Assembly: GCA_030844895.1 (NCBI GenBank) | Contig: CM061231.1 | Location: 92,469,084-92,533,083 of the forward strand | Length of the DNA stretch: 64,000 nt | Reading direction: 5' to 3' | Origin: Ambrosia x helenae | Lineage: Eukaryota; Streptophyta; Magnoliopsida; Asterales; Asteraceae | Made by a program: the position numbers and the translations under genes | Part shown: one piece after another, positions 21,172 to 31,288 of the stretch | Layout of the letters: every line of letters starts with the position of its first letter | Numbering within the stretch: the first letter of the stretch is position 1 | The notes under the pieces: generated by a model | The model's database searches: none | What the model saw: the letters and a program-made list of their open reading frames with translations, nothing else | What the model was told of the DNA's origin: nothing

Positions 21172-21423
21172 GAGTTTTTGGCAAAAATGGTAGTTTTCCC
21201 AAGAAGTTTTGTGCAATTGGTGTTTGTCAGAACCAGATTTGCAAAAATAGGACCCCCGCAATCTCAGATTGCGGGTGTGTACAATGGAGATGCCACCCTG
21301 GACAATTTTGCCTATGTGGAACGAGGAGCTCAACTTGAAGCAGACGTGGAAATGGGAGGCACGAGCTTGGAAATGACAAGGCAGACCCGCAATCTCAGAT
21401 TGCGGGTGTCTGTCTTTGCTTTT
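21172..21423 (+). repeat. MULE-2 left TIR with palindromic motifs
   Basis: Starts GAGTTTTTGGCAAAAATGG. Contains two perfect copies of the palindrome CCGCAATCTCAGATTGCGG (about 21264 and 21391); a partial copy follows outside the TIR near 21476. An open frame crosses the TIR, but it is identical in both ends because the DNA is, so I do not call a gene. Confidence 0.93.
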
Positions 21424-21651
21424 GTTTTTTTTTTTACTTCAATTAAAGATAGAGTTCACTTATACATTTACTTCAATCTTAGATTGCGGGTCTAAATGAA
21501 CACATGTTAGTATATAATAGCATGATCTTGTTGTTAGTTCACTTATACATTTACTTCAAGCAGTTATAGTGAAATTACGCCATCACAATTAAAGATAGAG
21601 TTTTTAAAAATTGTTTGTGCCTCACGTTTGTCTCGTTACGCAATCTAAGAT

Positions 21652-23809
21652 ATGTCATCTCTAAACCCCGGTCCTTCTAATAATCCATTTCTTTGGGCTC
21701 AACCACAACATTGTTCCGCGAAGCTGTTTGAAGGAAATGACAAAGATGGTTTATTGGATTTCAGACGGGGTGACCAACCATTTTGGCATGCCATTAGCGA
21801 GCATCCGTTAGATCCACGAATTCAAGAATTGGTGCGGATCGCTGGTTTTAGTGGAGTTCTTGAGTGCGGATACCGTAAAGTTGACCGGGGGCTAATATCT
21901 GCCCTTGTTGAAAGATGGCGTCCTGAGACGCACACGTTTCACCTAAGATATGGTGAGGCCACGGTGACGTTACAGGACGTTAACGTCCTAATGGGTCTGC
22001 GGGTTAATGGGGCAGCGGTTTCAGGACCCCAATTCAGCATGAGAAATGCGTATGAACGGGTTGAGTATGTTGAAGAAATGTTGGGTGTAGACAGTGAGCC
22101 CCGCAATTTCCATGGAAACACTTTGCAATCCAGCATACTTGTAGAAAAAATAAAGGCTCCGTTACCCGCTGACGCCGATGAGGGCGAGATCACACGACGC
22201 GCACGATGTGTGATCTTAATTATATTGTCATTTTGTCTGTTTCCCGACACAACCCAAAGTTTTGTGTCGTTGTCATTTTTACCACATTTGTTGAATCTTC
22301 ATGAATGTGGCAGGTTGAGTTGGGGGAGTGCTTGCTTAGCATGGTTGTATCGCAACTTATGCAAAGCAGCAGTAAGGACCTCAACCACGCTGGGAGGTCC
22401 TATGTTTTTGTTACAATTGTGGGCCTGGACCAGAATTCGGGTGTTATCCCCCAGAATTAAACCCCAGTTCCCAGCTGGAGTTCCATTTGGTGCCCTGTAA
22501 GTAGTCTGTGTGGATGCATATTTAGTAAAACTTGTTAATTTAACTAATTATTGTTTTTATAATTATATTTATAGTTGGCGTGTCAAACATGACTTTAGGG
22601 AGACCGCGTCACACTCCTTACGCCAAATTCGTTCGGAGTTACAAAATCTTCATGAGGAGTCGGTAAGAGTTAATCTACATTGTGTTACTGGTTAAATTGG
22701 TACCATGTGTTAATAATAATATTTTTTTTTGTGAACAAGTTTATTTGGCGACCATATGAGGAAGCGTTTGCGTCTTTTCCGGATTACTGCAAAGACGGGG
22801 AGGATTCATGGTGCTGTGAGTCATACATTGTGTGGATGCATGTAGTTGAATACCACTCACCCTCGAGGGTCCTTAGACAGTTCGGGTTCTGTCAACTGAG
22901 ACCTCAGGATGCTCCCCTTACCCCTGAAGTCCACCAAAAATTGCATGAAATGAATCGTACCGGGAAAAGCACCACAAACTGGACACATGAACATGCTGAG
23001 TATATCTCTTCCTGGGATAATCGCAGAGCCAATAGGGTGGACGGGGAACGGACGATAGTTCCTTCCGTGTCTCCAGATTACATGTCTTGGTATTTGGAAA
23101 ACACGATTGGATACGTCACCAACCCGATGAATAATCCGGTACCACAAACTGGATCCCGAGATCATGGGTCGATTACCACACTACTGGTTTGTATATCAGT
23201 TTAATATTTATGAATTACCTTATAATGCAAAAAAATATTTTAATATTTGTTTTTTTAATATTATTGCAGCTGGAAGGGTATGCCGAGATACATCGTCTAG
23301 CGGCTCGGTATATGGAAAAAGCTCCTGAAGAACTCAAAGACATTCAAAACACTGCCAGCGTAGTGTTGTCTTCAATTCGCGAAGGAGACCGCGTGAATTA
23401 TCCTTCATGTATTCAATTCGCGAAGCGGAGACGTGTTGATCTTAACGAACCAGGGCCGTCAACACGTGATGATCGAGACCAAGCAGGGCCGTCAACACTT
23501 CCAGAAACTCCCTTGAATGATGATGTGGACTTTGCTGAGTTATCAAGGCTGCTTTATGATGATGATGGTGATGAGAGTGTTAGTTTTACAGGGGTTATTT
23601 CATTCACTGACCTGTTAGGTGGGGTCATTCCTACTCGTAACCTGTTAGGGGGTGTCATTCCACAACACTCTGAGGGGGTCATACCTCGCAGTGACCTGTT
23701 AGGGGTGTCATTACACAACACTCTGGGGGGTCATACCTACTCCTCACGAGTCTATTACGTGTACCCCCCCCCCCCCACCCCCTTCGTCCACTCGAGTTGT
23801 TCAAAGTGA
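21652..23809 (+). CDS. Plant mobile domain (PMD) protein A, MAIN/MAIL-like; four exons; C-terminal frameshift
   Basis: PMD proteins occur in MULEs and gypsy elements and as the host genes MAIN/MAIL1, which act with PP7-like phosphatases in silencing. Exons: 21652-22496, 22575-22662, 22740-23186, 23270-23809, all with GT-AG introns and compatible phases (639 codons). Exon 1 (281 codons plus 2 nt) carries the PMD hallmarks RWRPETHTFHLRYGEATVTL and VNVLMGLRVNG, then LLQLWAWTRI. Exon 3 carries WRPYEEAF and SWYLENTIGY. Exon 4 is a Ser/Thr/Pro-rich tail with repeats. A C13 run at 23764-23776 throws the frame. One C fewer would continue to a stop at 23912 through a Cys/Gly-rich motif (LCGAGGRYC) that PMD B shares. 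The start ATG is about 230 bases inside the TIR, suggesting a TIR-borne promoter. Confidence 0.88.
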
Positions 23810-24075
23810 ACAACCACATTGGGATGTGGGTCGACCCCTATGTGGTGCCGGTGGTAGATATTGTAATCTACCTAGTTGTGGTCGTCCTGGTATTTGTATT
23901 AATCCTGCATGAAATTGTATTATGTTGAATTGCAAACTTATGAAATGGAACAAAGGTATGTATGTAACAAACAAGTACTTAGGTTAACCGATAACATACA
24001 ATATCAAAGCAACACAAAATAATACTACTACTACTAGTACTACAAACTAGCATAGATAAAACATATCATAAGAAA

Positions 24076-26765
24076 TCACTGTTGACGGAATTGGCAGCTC
24101 TTTTTGTTGTGGCCGGTCACCTTACAAATGCTACATTTAGGGCGTGCTCTTGGTTGGTCTTCATGCGTAACATCCATCTCGTTATGTATCCTCCTTTGCT
24201 TCAACCTCCCACGTTTGACGGTAACTTGTGACGGGTTACCACGAATTCTCCATGTTGCCTGCTCCCAATCTCTTTTATGACCGAGGGGGTAAAAATGCCC
24301 GCTGTACTGCAACCGATACATAGATGTGTGGTATCGAGGATCTAAAAGGTCATGAATATTCTTACGGCGTAAGTGGCAAACCGCTATAGCATGTGAACAT
24401 GGCTTACGTTCTATTTGCCACTTTGCACACGAGCAAGTCCTGTTACCGTACTCAACCGTATAACCGTTTCCTCCGTCATCATTGGGTTGCAAACGAGACT
24501 CCACGTGGTACCGCTTCTGGGAAGCATCATACAAACGTACATAGTGTTCTCGGGACTTAGCATCACGTTCGGAAATGACCGTCCATATCCGGGGGGCAAC
24601 ATTGTTTCGCAACGTTTGGCAATTCGATAATGGATGTTGAATTGATCAACATCCCTTATAAATGTATAGTGTATGGCTGCCTTTATAGGCATCATCCTTG
24701 CTTTCGACAACACATGGTTAAAACACTCAGACATGTTTGTTGTTAGGTTACCCCAGCGGCGATTTTCGTGGTCTCGCACCAGCGTCCACTTATGGAGGCC
24801 AATATCTCTCAGGTATATCCACGCCTCCATCTTAATGTACTTCATCTGTCTGATGGCATAACGATACTTAGCACGCTGGGATGTGCTTCCGATTGTCCAG
24901 CAAAGCTTCTTCAACGTGTTGCTTTTGAACTTTGAGCCGAGATTGCTTCTTATGTGATGAAGACAATAACGATGGTAAGCATGTGGCTCCCTCCATCCTT
25001 CCAATTCCTCCATTGCCCGTATGATTCCCACATGTCGGTCTGAAATAACACAAAAGGGACGGCTGGCATTGTGATGTGATACATGCTCCCTAAAATGCTC
25101 CAAGAACCAAGACCAGCTCTCAATTGTCTCTTCATCCACAATTGCATACGCCACCGGAAGAACGTAGTTATTTGCGTTTTTCGTCACCGCAATCAACATC
25201 TTACCCTTATACGTCCCCTTCAGATGAGTGCCGTCAATTGATATGACAGGCACTGAATGTCTAAAGGCCTCAATTAGAGGTCCGAATGCCCAGAAAACAT
25301 ATTTGAAGACCATGCATTCGGAAGTGCTCCTCTCGTGATGACGCCACTTCACAACGGTACCCGGATTTGTTGCCAGTAACCTGTCAATGTAGGTAGGCAA
25401 CTCCTTGAAGTTGCTCTCCCAAGTACCGTAGACATTCTCAATTGCTTTTCTACGTGCCCTCCATGCCTTAGAGTAGGTGACATCGACCTTCAACGCCTCC
25501 TTTACGTGGGTGATAACCTGTTTAACCGGGAAAGTTAAATCAGCCTTGACCTGTGCATGGATATGTGATGCAATATCTCTGGACCGTAATGCCCTGTTGT
25601 TATTTCTTTCTACCGTTGAGTAGCATGTGTGTGTTGGACTCCATTTGTGCAAACGCCAGAAGGCTCCTTTATGTGGACGTGATGCAGCGGCAGCCCACAT
25701 GCATGAAGAGTTTTCGTTCTTGCATTTGACTCTAAATGTACCCGGTCTGCTTTCTACCACACGTAACTCCCTGTTACGTTCTACGTTCCAATACCGAATG
25801 GCTTTTACTACTTTGTCTTTACTTTCAAAGTAGATACCGACACGGATACTGTTTACGTTTCCATTCCACATCTCCATCGTATCTTCATCGTCGAAATCGG
25901 GTAGGCGATATGCTTCCAAGCCTTCGTCTTGCTCGTCGAAAGGGTTGTCTATGGGGAAAGAACGATTGATCCCTTCATGGAATTCAGCACCTGTTGGGGC
26001 TTGTACTGCCCAACCTTCTTCTTCTTCTTCGGCGCTTACTTTTGAATCAACATCGTCATTTGGTTGAACCTCACTCTCTCTACTTGTATCCGACATAAAA
26101 CCTTGAGAGTCATCCGAAGGTACATAGTTCTCGTTGTCGTCATCACCGCTTTCGTCATTGGCAACTGGTTCATGTTGCCCTTGCTGGATGTCATCGTTAT
26201 CATTGGCATCTAAATTAGCAACATACTGTTCATTAAAGTGATAATCAGTATAGTGGTATTCTGGAACAAGTTGTCTACTTGAGCTTGCGGTGTGGCTACT
26301 GTACATTGAAGAACCGAGTTCCAAATTGATAGACTCCATCTGCTGCTGTGTTGGAGTACGAAATGTTTCTTCACCGTACGACACCGTGAACCGCCTTAAG
26401 AGATCCATAGCACTACTTTCTTCTAATGGAACTAATGGCGTGTAGTGAACGTGGATCACTGCTGCATAGCGGTTTACGTTTAATGCTAGATAGAACATCA
26501 TTTCCATACCCTCATTTCCTGTGATGTATGTAGCCTCAGAAAACCCCTCGAAAGTGTAATACAATGTTAATCTAACATTGTATGAACACTTGTCTATTTG
26601 AGTAACGAGACAAACGTGATCGAGAAATTCCGTGTATGACATTCTATGGGTCATAATAAACGTAGTTGACTGTGTATTGTAGTGAAGTGTAATGTCGGTC
26701 TGGTTTTTGTACGTAATGTCACCACCCCAATAAAGTTTAACAATGAAAGGGGTAAAGGTGTCCAT
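24076..26765 (-). pseudogene. MuDR-type transposase of MULE-2 with a 1-nt frameshift
   Basis: Single-exon minus-strand gene starting MDTFTPFIVKLYWGG. A PB1-like N-terminus, an acidic linker, a MuDR zinc domain (FESKDKVVKAIRYW) and a complete DDE core follow: D511 in SIDGTHLKG, D576 in ISDRH, E680 in NMSECFNHVL. At residue ~723 a run of six C on the coding strand (24591-24596) shifts the frame; seven would restore it. The second frame (24612-24076) encodes RIWTVISERDAK, a SWIM finger CSCAKWQIERKPCSHA and a CCHC knuckle CSICKVTGHNKKSC. As read, the product would end after about 60 foreign residues and lack both C-terminal zinc modules. It shares the domain plan of the MULE-1 transposase but is clearly divergent. 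Confidence 0.9.
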
Positions 26766-26854
26766 TACGAAGGAATAGTAGAGTGAGTTTTGACTGTTGA
26801 ATGGTTATTACTGAGAGCCGTTAACGATATTTGTAGAGTTCGTGGACTAGAGAA

Positions 26855-26912
26855 TCAGCAATCTGAGGTTGCGGAAGTAGACAAATCCATGCAATCTGAG
26901 ATTGCGGAAGTA
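26855..26912 (-). promoter_or_regulatory. TIR-type palindrome copies upstream of the MULE-2 transposase
   Basis: Two copies, GCAATCTGAGGTTGCGG and GCAATCTGAGATTGCGG, lie within 150 bases upstream of the transposase ATG at 26765. They match the palindrome in both TIRs and probably form a shared binding site for transposase or a host factor (inference). Confidence 0.6.
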
Positions 26913-27417
26913 GAAACGGGCCCAGGGGGCCCTTTTGGGGCCCACGTATCTGTCTCCCGGGCCGAACTTTACCGGCACCGGACCGCCGAACGTGACGTCC
27001 TTACGAGACATAACGTCACCGTCGCTGGTTCGGGCGTTACGAGACTATCCGTGGCACGATCCCGGGCCCCACAAAAAGCCCCGGACCTCATTTTGTGTTT
27101 ATACCTTTGTTGCCAATTAAATGTTAAAAAAAATTAAGGATGAAAATATAAATATTGGAAGTGTAGAAACAGGCCCAGGGGGCCCTTTTGGGGCCCACGT
27201 ATCTGTCTCCCGGGCCGAACTTTACCGGCACCGGACCGCCGAACGTGACGTCCTTACGAGACATAACGTCACCGTCGCTGGTTCGGGCGTTACGAGACTA
27301 TCCGTGGCACGATCCCGGGCCCCACAAAAAGCCCCGGACCTCATTTTGTGTTTATACCTTTGTTGCCAATTAAATGTTAAAAAAAAATTAAGGATGAAAA
27401 TATAAATATTCGAAGTG
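26911..27417. repeat. GC-rich tandem duplication, two units of 253-254 bp
   Basis: Units begin TAGAAAC(G/A)GGCCCAGGGGG at 26911 and 27164 and differ at very few positions; a third truncated start lies at 27418. The GC-rich part holds short inverted repeats such as GGGCCC and CCCGGGCC, and each unit ends in an AT-rich A-tract part. It lies between the transposase start and the 3' end of PMD B, like the 203-bp repeat of MULE-1. Confidence 0.88.
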
Positions 27418-27500
27418 TAGAAACGGGCCACATAATTAATATACATAATTATTTTTGATGTTTTTTACATTTATTACATTTGATTTTTCTAATAGCTAAA

Positions 27501-29849
27501 CTATCTAGGATGGTTACATCTTCGTCCTCCTGTACCACATGGAGGAGGACATCGAGTGCGGTCTGGATTCCGACGCGGCTCATTGGGGAAATCAAGAGGT
27601 ACTGGTGTGTAGCTTGGTGATGACGATCTTCCTTCGTCACCTTGATTTGGGGCCCAATAGTTAACTGATGATTGCCCAGTGTTGATGGGTGGGTTCATTG
27701 GGAAGTTACTCGGTGTCACGAAACTTGAATCATCAAATGGGTTGAATGGACTGTTTAACAGGGAGTCCATGATGTTTTGTTGCTGAGTGTTCATCTGGGA
27801 AGGCCCCGGTTGGAAGTGTGATGTACCTTGGGGGGTACCGAACTGACCAGAAAAGGAAGCCCCCGGTTGGAAGTGTGATGAACCTTGGGGGGTACCGAAC
27901 TGACCAGAAAAGGAAGCCCCCGGTTGGAGATGTGATGTATCTGGGGCGGTACTGAACTGAGCCATAAAGGAGTGAACATCAATTCCCATTTCGTCATCAA
28001 AGAATTCGTTAATTGGTGTATTCTGACTATCCATTCCCACTTCTTCTGTTTGAACCTCCACATTTCTTTGATTCCGCCTACGCCTAGGCGCTCGTTGAGG
28101 ACGGCTTCTGTCTGCAACCGAGGCGGCAGGTGTACCGTGAAGCCGTGAAGGGTAGTTCAAACGATCATCGACACCAAACTGTGACATCACTGTTTCCGCA
28201 GTGCTTTGAATAACCCCAAGATTGGAGCTAAAGTCGGCAGGGACAGACGCCATGATTTGGGACACTTCCCGGTGGATCTGCGTGTATCCTTCCATCTATA
28301 AAGTTCAAATAGTTATGTATTAAAAAAGTTATCATTAAAAATATACACTTATATATATTGGAAAAAAAATTCATATATATACCATCACTTGGGCAATCCC
28401 ACCGTCGTCTCTGAAACCCGATTGCGATACCGGGATAGACATTGGATTCGTCATGTATGCCACGGTTCTTTCCAAGTACCATTCCATATAACCGGCATAC
28501 ACGGAAGGAAATGGCGTTTCTTCCCCGACCACTATTCTATTTTTTCGGTCATTCCACGACTGAACATACTCGCTATGAAAGTTCGCAAACCGAGATTCGT
28601 ATGGTCTGCCAGAACGGGTTTTTTTGTGCAGTTCAGTGTGGACTTGGGGGGTACAGGGCATGCCATCAGGAATCCATTGACGTAACCCAAATTGTCTCAT
28701 GACCCTACTAGCTTGGTGGTATTCGACCACCTGAAACCACACAAGAAAGCAATCCGAGCGCCAACAATCACTCCCCTCTGTGCAACTTTGGGGCAATGTC
28801 CCTATGTATTGTGCATAGGGTCTCCAAATAAATGTTCAGCATGTAAATTTTGTAATTGCGATCGTATCTGTCTTAACGATCGCGAGGCAACCTCCTTTAA
28901 TTCGTGCTTACCTTTCCAGCTGTAAAAAATAATAAAACAAACGACTTAGTTTTTTTAACAAATAATTATTTTATATAATATAAAGGTAATGGATAAATAC
29001 ATACATAGCACCATAAGGTTTTCCAGGCATCAACCGGGTTGAACACTTGGGGGATAGTACACTGATTCGTGTCCAGGCCCACAACTGGAGTATAATCATA
29101 GGTCCTCCAATTGTTTTCTCAGTGGAGACTACGGCTTTACACATATTTCGGTACAAACAAGCCAACGCAGCACTCCCCCAACTATATTGGGCACATCTTT
29201 CTAACGATTGAAGGTGCCTTAAAAATGACAATGAGGTGAAACCGTTAGAAGAGTCAGCAAACAATGTGTTACCCACAATAACCAAGACCACACAACGTGC
29301 TTTTTGTGTAATCTGATTCATATCTGCCCCTTCAGGCAGAACTTCTTTTATTTTGTTTATAAGGTATTTTGTTTTAATATTATTTCCACTAAACATTCCC
29401 GCATCCTCATCTATGCCCAACAAACCCCCAACTAGCTGTATTCTATCTTGGGATGACCATTTTTCCTCTGGTCCTCCCAATGGGGGACCGTTGACTCGCA
29501 ATCCCAAGAGCACGTTCACGTCCTCTAAAGTCACCGTCGTTTCACCAAACGATAGGTGAAACGTGTGAGTTTCTGGACGCCATCTTTCAACCAACGCGGT
29601 TATCAAACCACGGTCAAAAAGCACGTATCCAACATCAAGAACCCCACCAAAGCCTGCCATTCTAACCAGCTCTTCGACATTGGGGTTTAACGGATTTTTT
29701 TTAATGGCAGAAAATAATGCCTGGTCGCCCCGCCTAATATCAAGCTCTGTGGCATGGCCAGCATCATCTTCGAACAGATAAGCCGAACGATGTTGTGGCT
29801 GCAGCCATAGAAGCTCGTTGTTTCTTGGACCCGGGTGTAAGTGTGCCAT
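27501..29849 (-). pseudogene. Plant mobile domain protein B, MAIN/MAIL-like; likely frameshifted
   Basis: Minus strand, exons 29849-29005, 28919-28383 and 28295-27501. Exon 1 is exactly the length of PMD A exon 1 (845 nt) and has the same hallmarks (RWRPETHTFHLSFGETTVTL, VNVLLGLRVNG, LQLWAWTRI). Exon 2 fuses what are exons 2 and 3 in PMD A. At the fusion (near 28830-28842) the frame slips by one base between LQNLHAEH and IWRPYAQY, so the summed length is one nt short of a codon multiple. Exon 3 has a tail with FSGQFGTPQGSSHFQPG tandem units (about 19 residues, three copies) and ends with the motif RCPPPCGTGGRRCNH. The two PMD paralogs look only moderately similar, so they are not a recent duplication. 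Confidence 0.8.
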
Positions 29850-30206
29850 TGTTTTTTTTTTTTAAGATGATACTTGTTTGTGCTTGTGAATTTTTTTTCT
29901 TTGTGTATGTAGAAGATTGTTATGGTTTCAGTTATGGTTTCACTAAACATCATCGTCATATATATTGCAAGCAGATTTTAACTCTTGATTTGATGTTTGC
30001 TTGAAGTTGGAGCATGACACTATTTGCCATCAGAGAATTGATTCTCTTACACTCATGCAACACTACTCATACATCCAATCCATAAAGACTCATGCATCCA
30101 ATCCATATGCCTGCAAAACACTATTCCAACCTACACTCATGCAATCTTAAATTGCGAGAGTAATATTTAATGTATACATGCAGCAAGATGGAGCCAAAAC
30201 ACACTG

Positions 30207-30458
30207 AAAAGCAAAGACAGACACCCGCAATCTGAGATTGCGGGTCTGCCTTGTCATTTCCAAGCTCGTGCCTCCCATTTCCACGTCTGCTTCAAGTTGA
30301 GCACCTCGTTCCACATAGGCAAAATTGTCCAGGGTGGCATCTCCATTGTACACACCCGCAATCTGAGATTGCGGGGGTCCTATTTTTGCAAATCTGGTTC
30401 TGACAAACACCAATTGCACAAAACTTCTTGGGAAAACTACCATTTTTGCCAAAAACTC
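30207..30458 (-). repeat. MULE-2 right TIR
   Basis: Inverted copy of 21172-21423 with one apparent difference. Two perfect palindromes CCGCAATCTGAGATTGCGG, near 30225 and 30357, on the plus strand. Confidence 0.93.
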
Positions 30459-30468
30459 CAATTTGAGC

Positions 30469-31283
30469 CAGATGCATGGAGTATTTCTTCTTAGTATTGA
30501 TGGTGGGTCTTAAAGCTCTCCATGTTATTATGTCACATATTATCATATACATAAACCAATTATGTGTTGTGTATAGAGATTTCAAAAAGTAATTTGGACA
30601 TGTTAATGATGTCACTGAGGGAAGATTAAAGGCAGAAGCTTAATTGATGCATAATGCAACTCAATGCATGCATGTTACTAGCAAGTGCTGTAAATGTATA
30701 ACCTTCGATGTGAAAAATAGCTTTCTGTCCAAGACGCATCCTATGTTCCTGAGAAAGAAAATAAAATATGAATTCGACATTAAAAAAATTATCTACTCCT
30801 TTTGTCCAATTACAATAGTAACTTCTACATGTAGTTTACGAAGATTATTAAACTGTTAAACACCAAAAGTACCCTCCACCCCCCAACTATTGTAAATTAT
30901 ATGGATTTGAAACACATTGATACAAAAATAATGAAGGGAAAATAGGTAAATTTAGCATAGGAATTCAAAGAAACTATACACAAACTTATAAAAGGATAAA
31001 TTTATTGACAAATGTAAACATATAAGAAAGTTTTTTTTTTATAGTTCTTGGATTATACATGTTAGATTTTATATTTTATTTAATGTTAAAAAAACCCCGA
31101 AAAGTTGATACCATGAAGAAGAATCGTTTCTTTGCAGCCATACAAATCAGATCTTAATAGTTAGACATTTTAAGCATAACTCAAAATTTCGTTAATGACA
31201 TGTAGGTTGTCAAAACTGTAAAGATATAGAAACTCATCATACTTACTCCCCATTATGTAATATAACTCCATGTTTGATTCGTA
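30469..31283. other. AT-rich spacer
   Basis: No recognisable gene. Ends at the TSD of the miniature LTR element. Confidence 0.4.
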
Positions 31284-31288
31284 TCGCG

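Larger units (their letters stand above)
21172..30458. mobile_element. MULE-2: complete Mutator-like element, 9,287 bp, perfect 10-bp TSD
   Basis: Flanked by CAATTTGAGC at 21162-21171 and 30459-30468. The TIRs are 252 bp each (21172-21423 and 30207-30458) and appear to differ at a single base (GAGGAGCTC versus GAGGTGCTC), so insertion is recent or the ends are being homogenised. Internal order: PMD gene A (plus), transposase (minus), GC-rich tandem repeat, PMD gene B (minus). Each PMD gene is transcribed inward from its adjacent TIR. A 10-bp TSD is within the Mutator range (family knowledge). Three genes carry apparent 1-nt frameshifts, so the copy is probably non-autonomous unless these are sequence errors. 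Confidence 0.95.

Noticed and set aside
21166..21495. Open frame of 109 codons across the MULE-2 left TIR, also present in the right TIR
   Set aside because: Its conservation is explained by identity of the TIR DNA; no recognisable domain, and the palindromes account for the sequence.
24411..24612. Programmed frameshifting in the MULE-2 transposase
   Set aside because: There is no evidence for a slippery site with a downstream structure; a simple homopolymer indel or sequencing error is the plainer reading.
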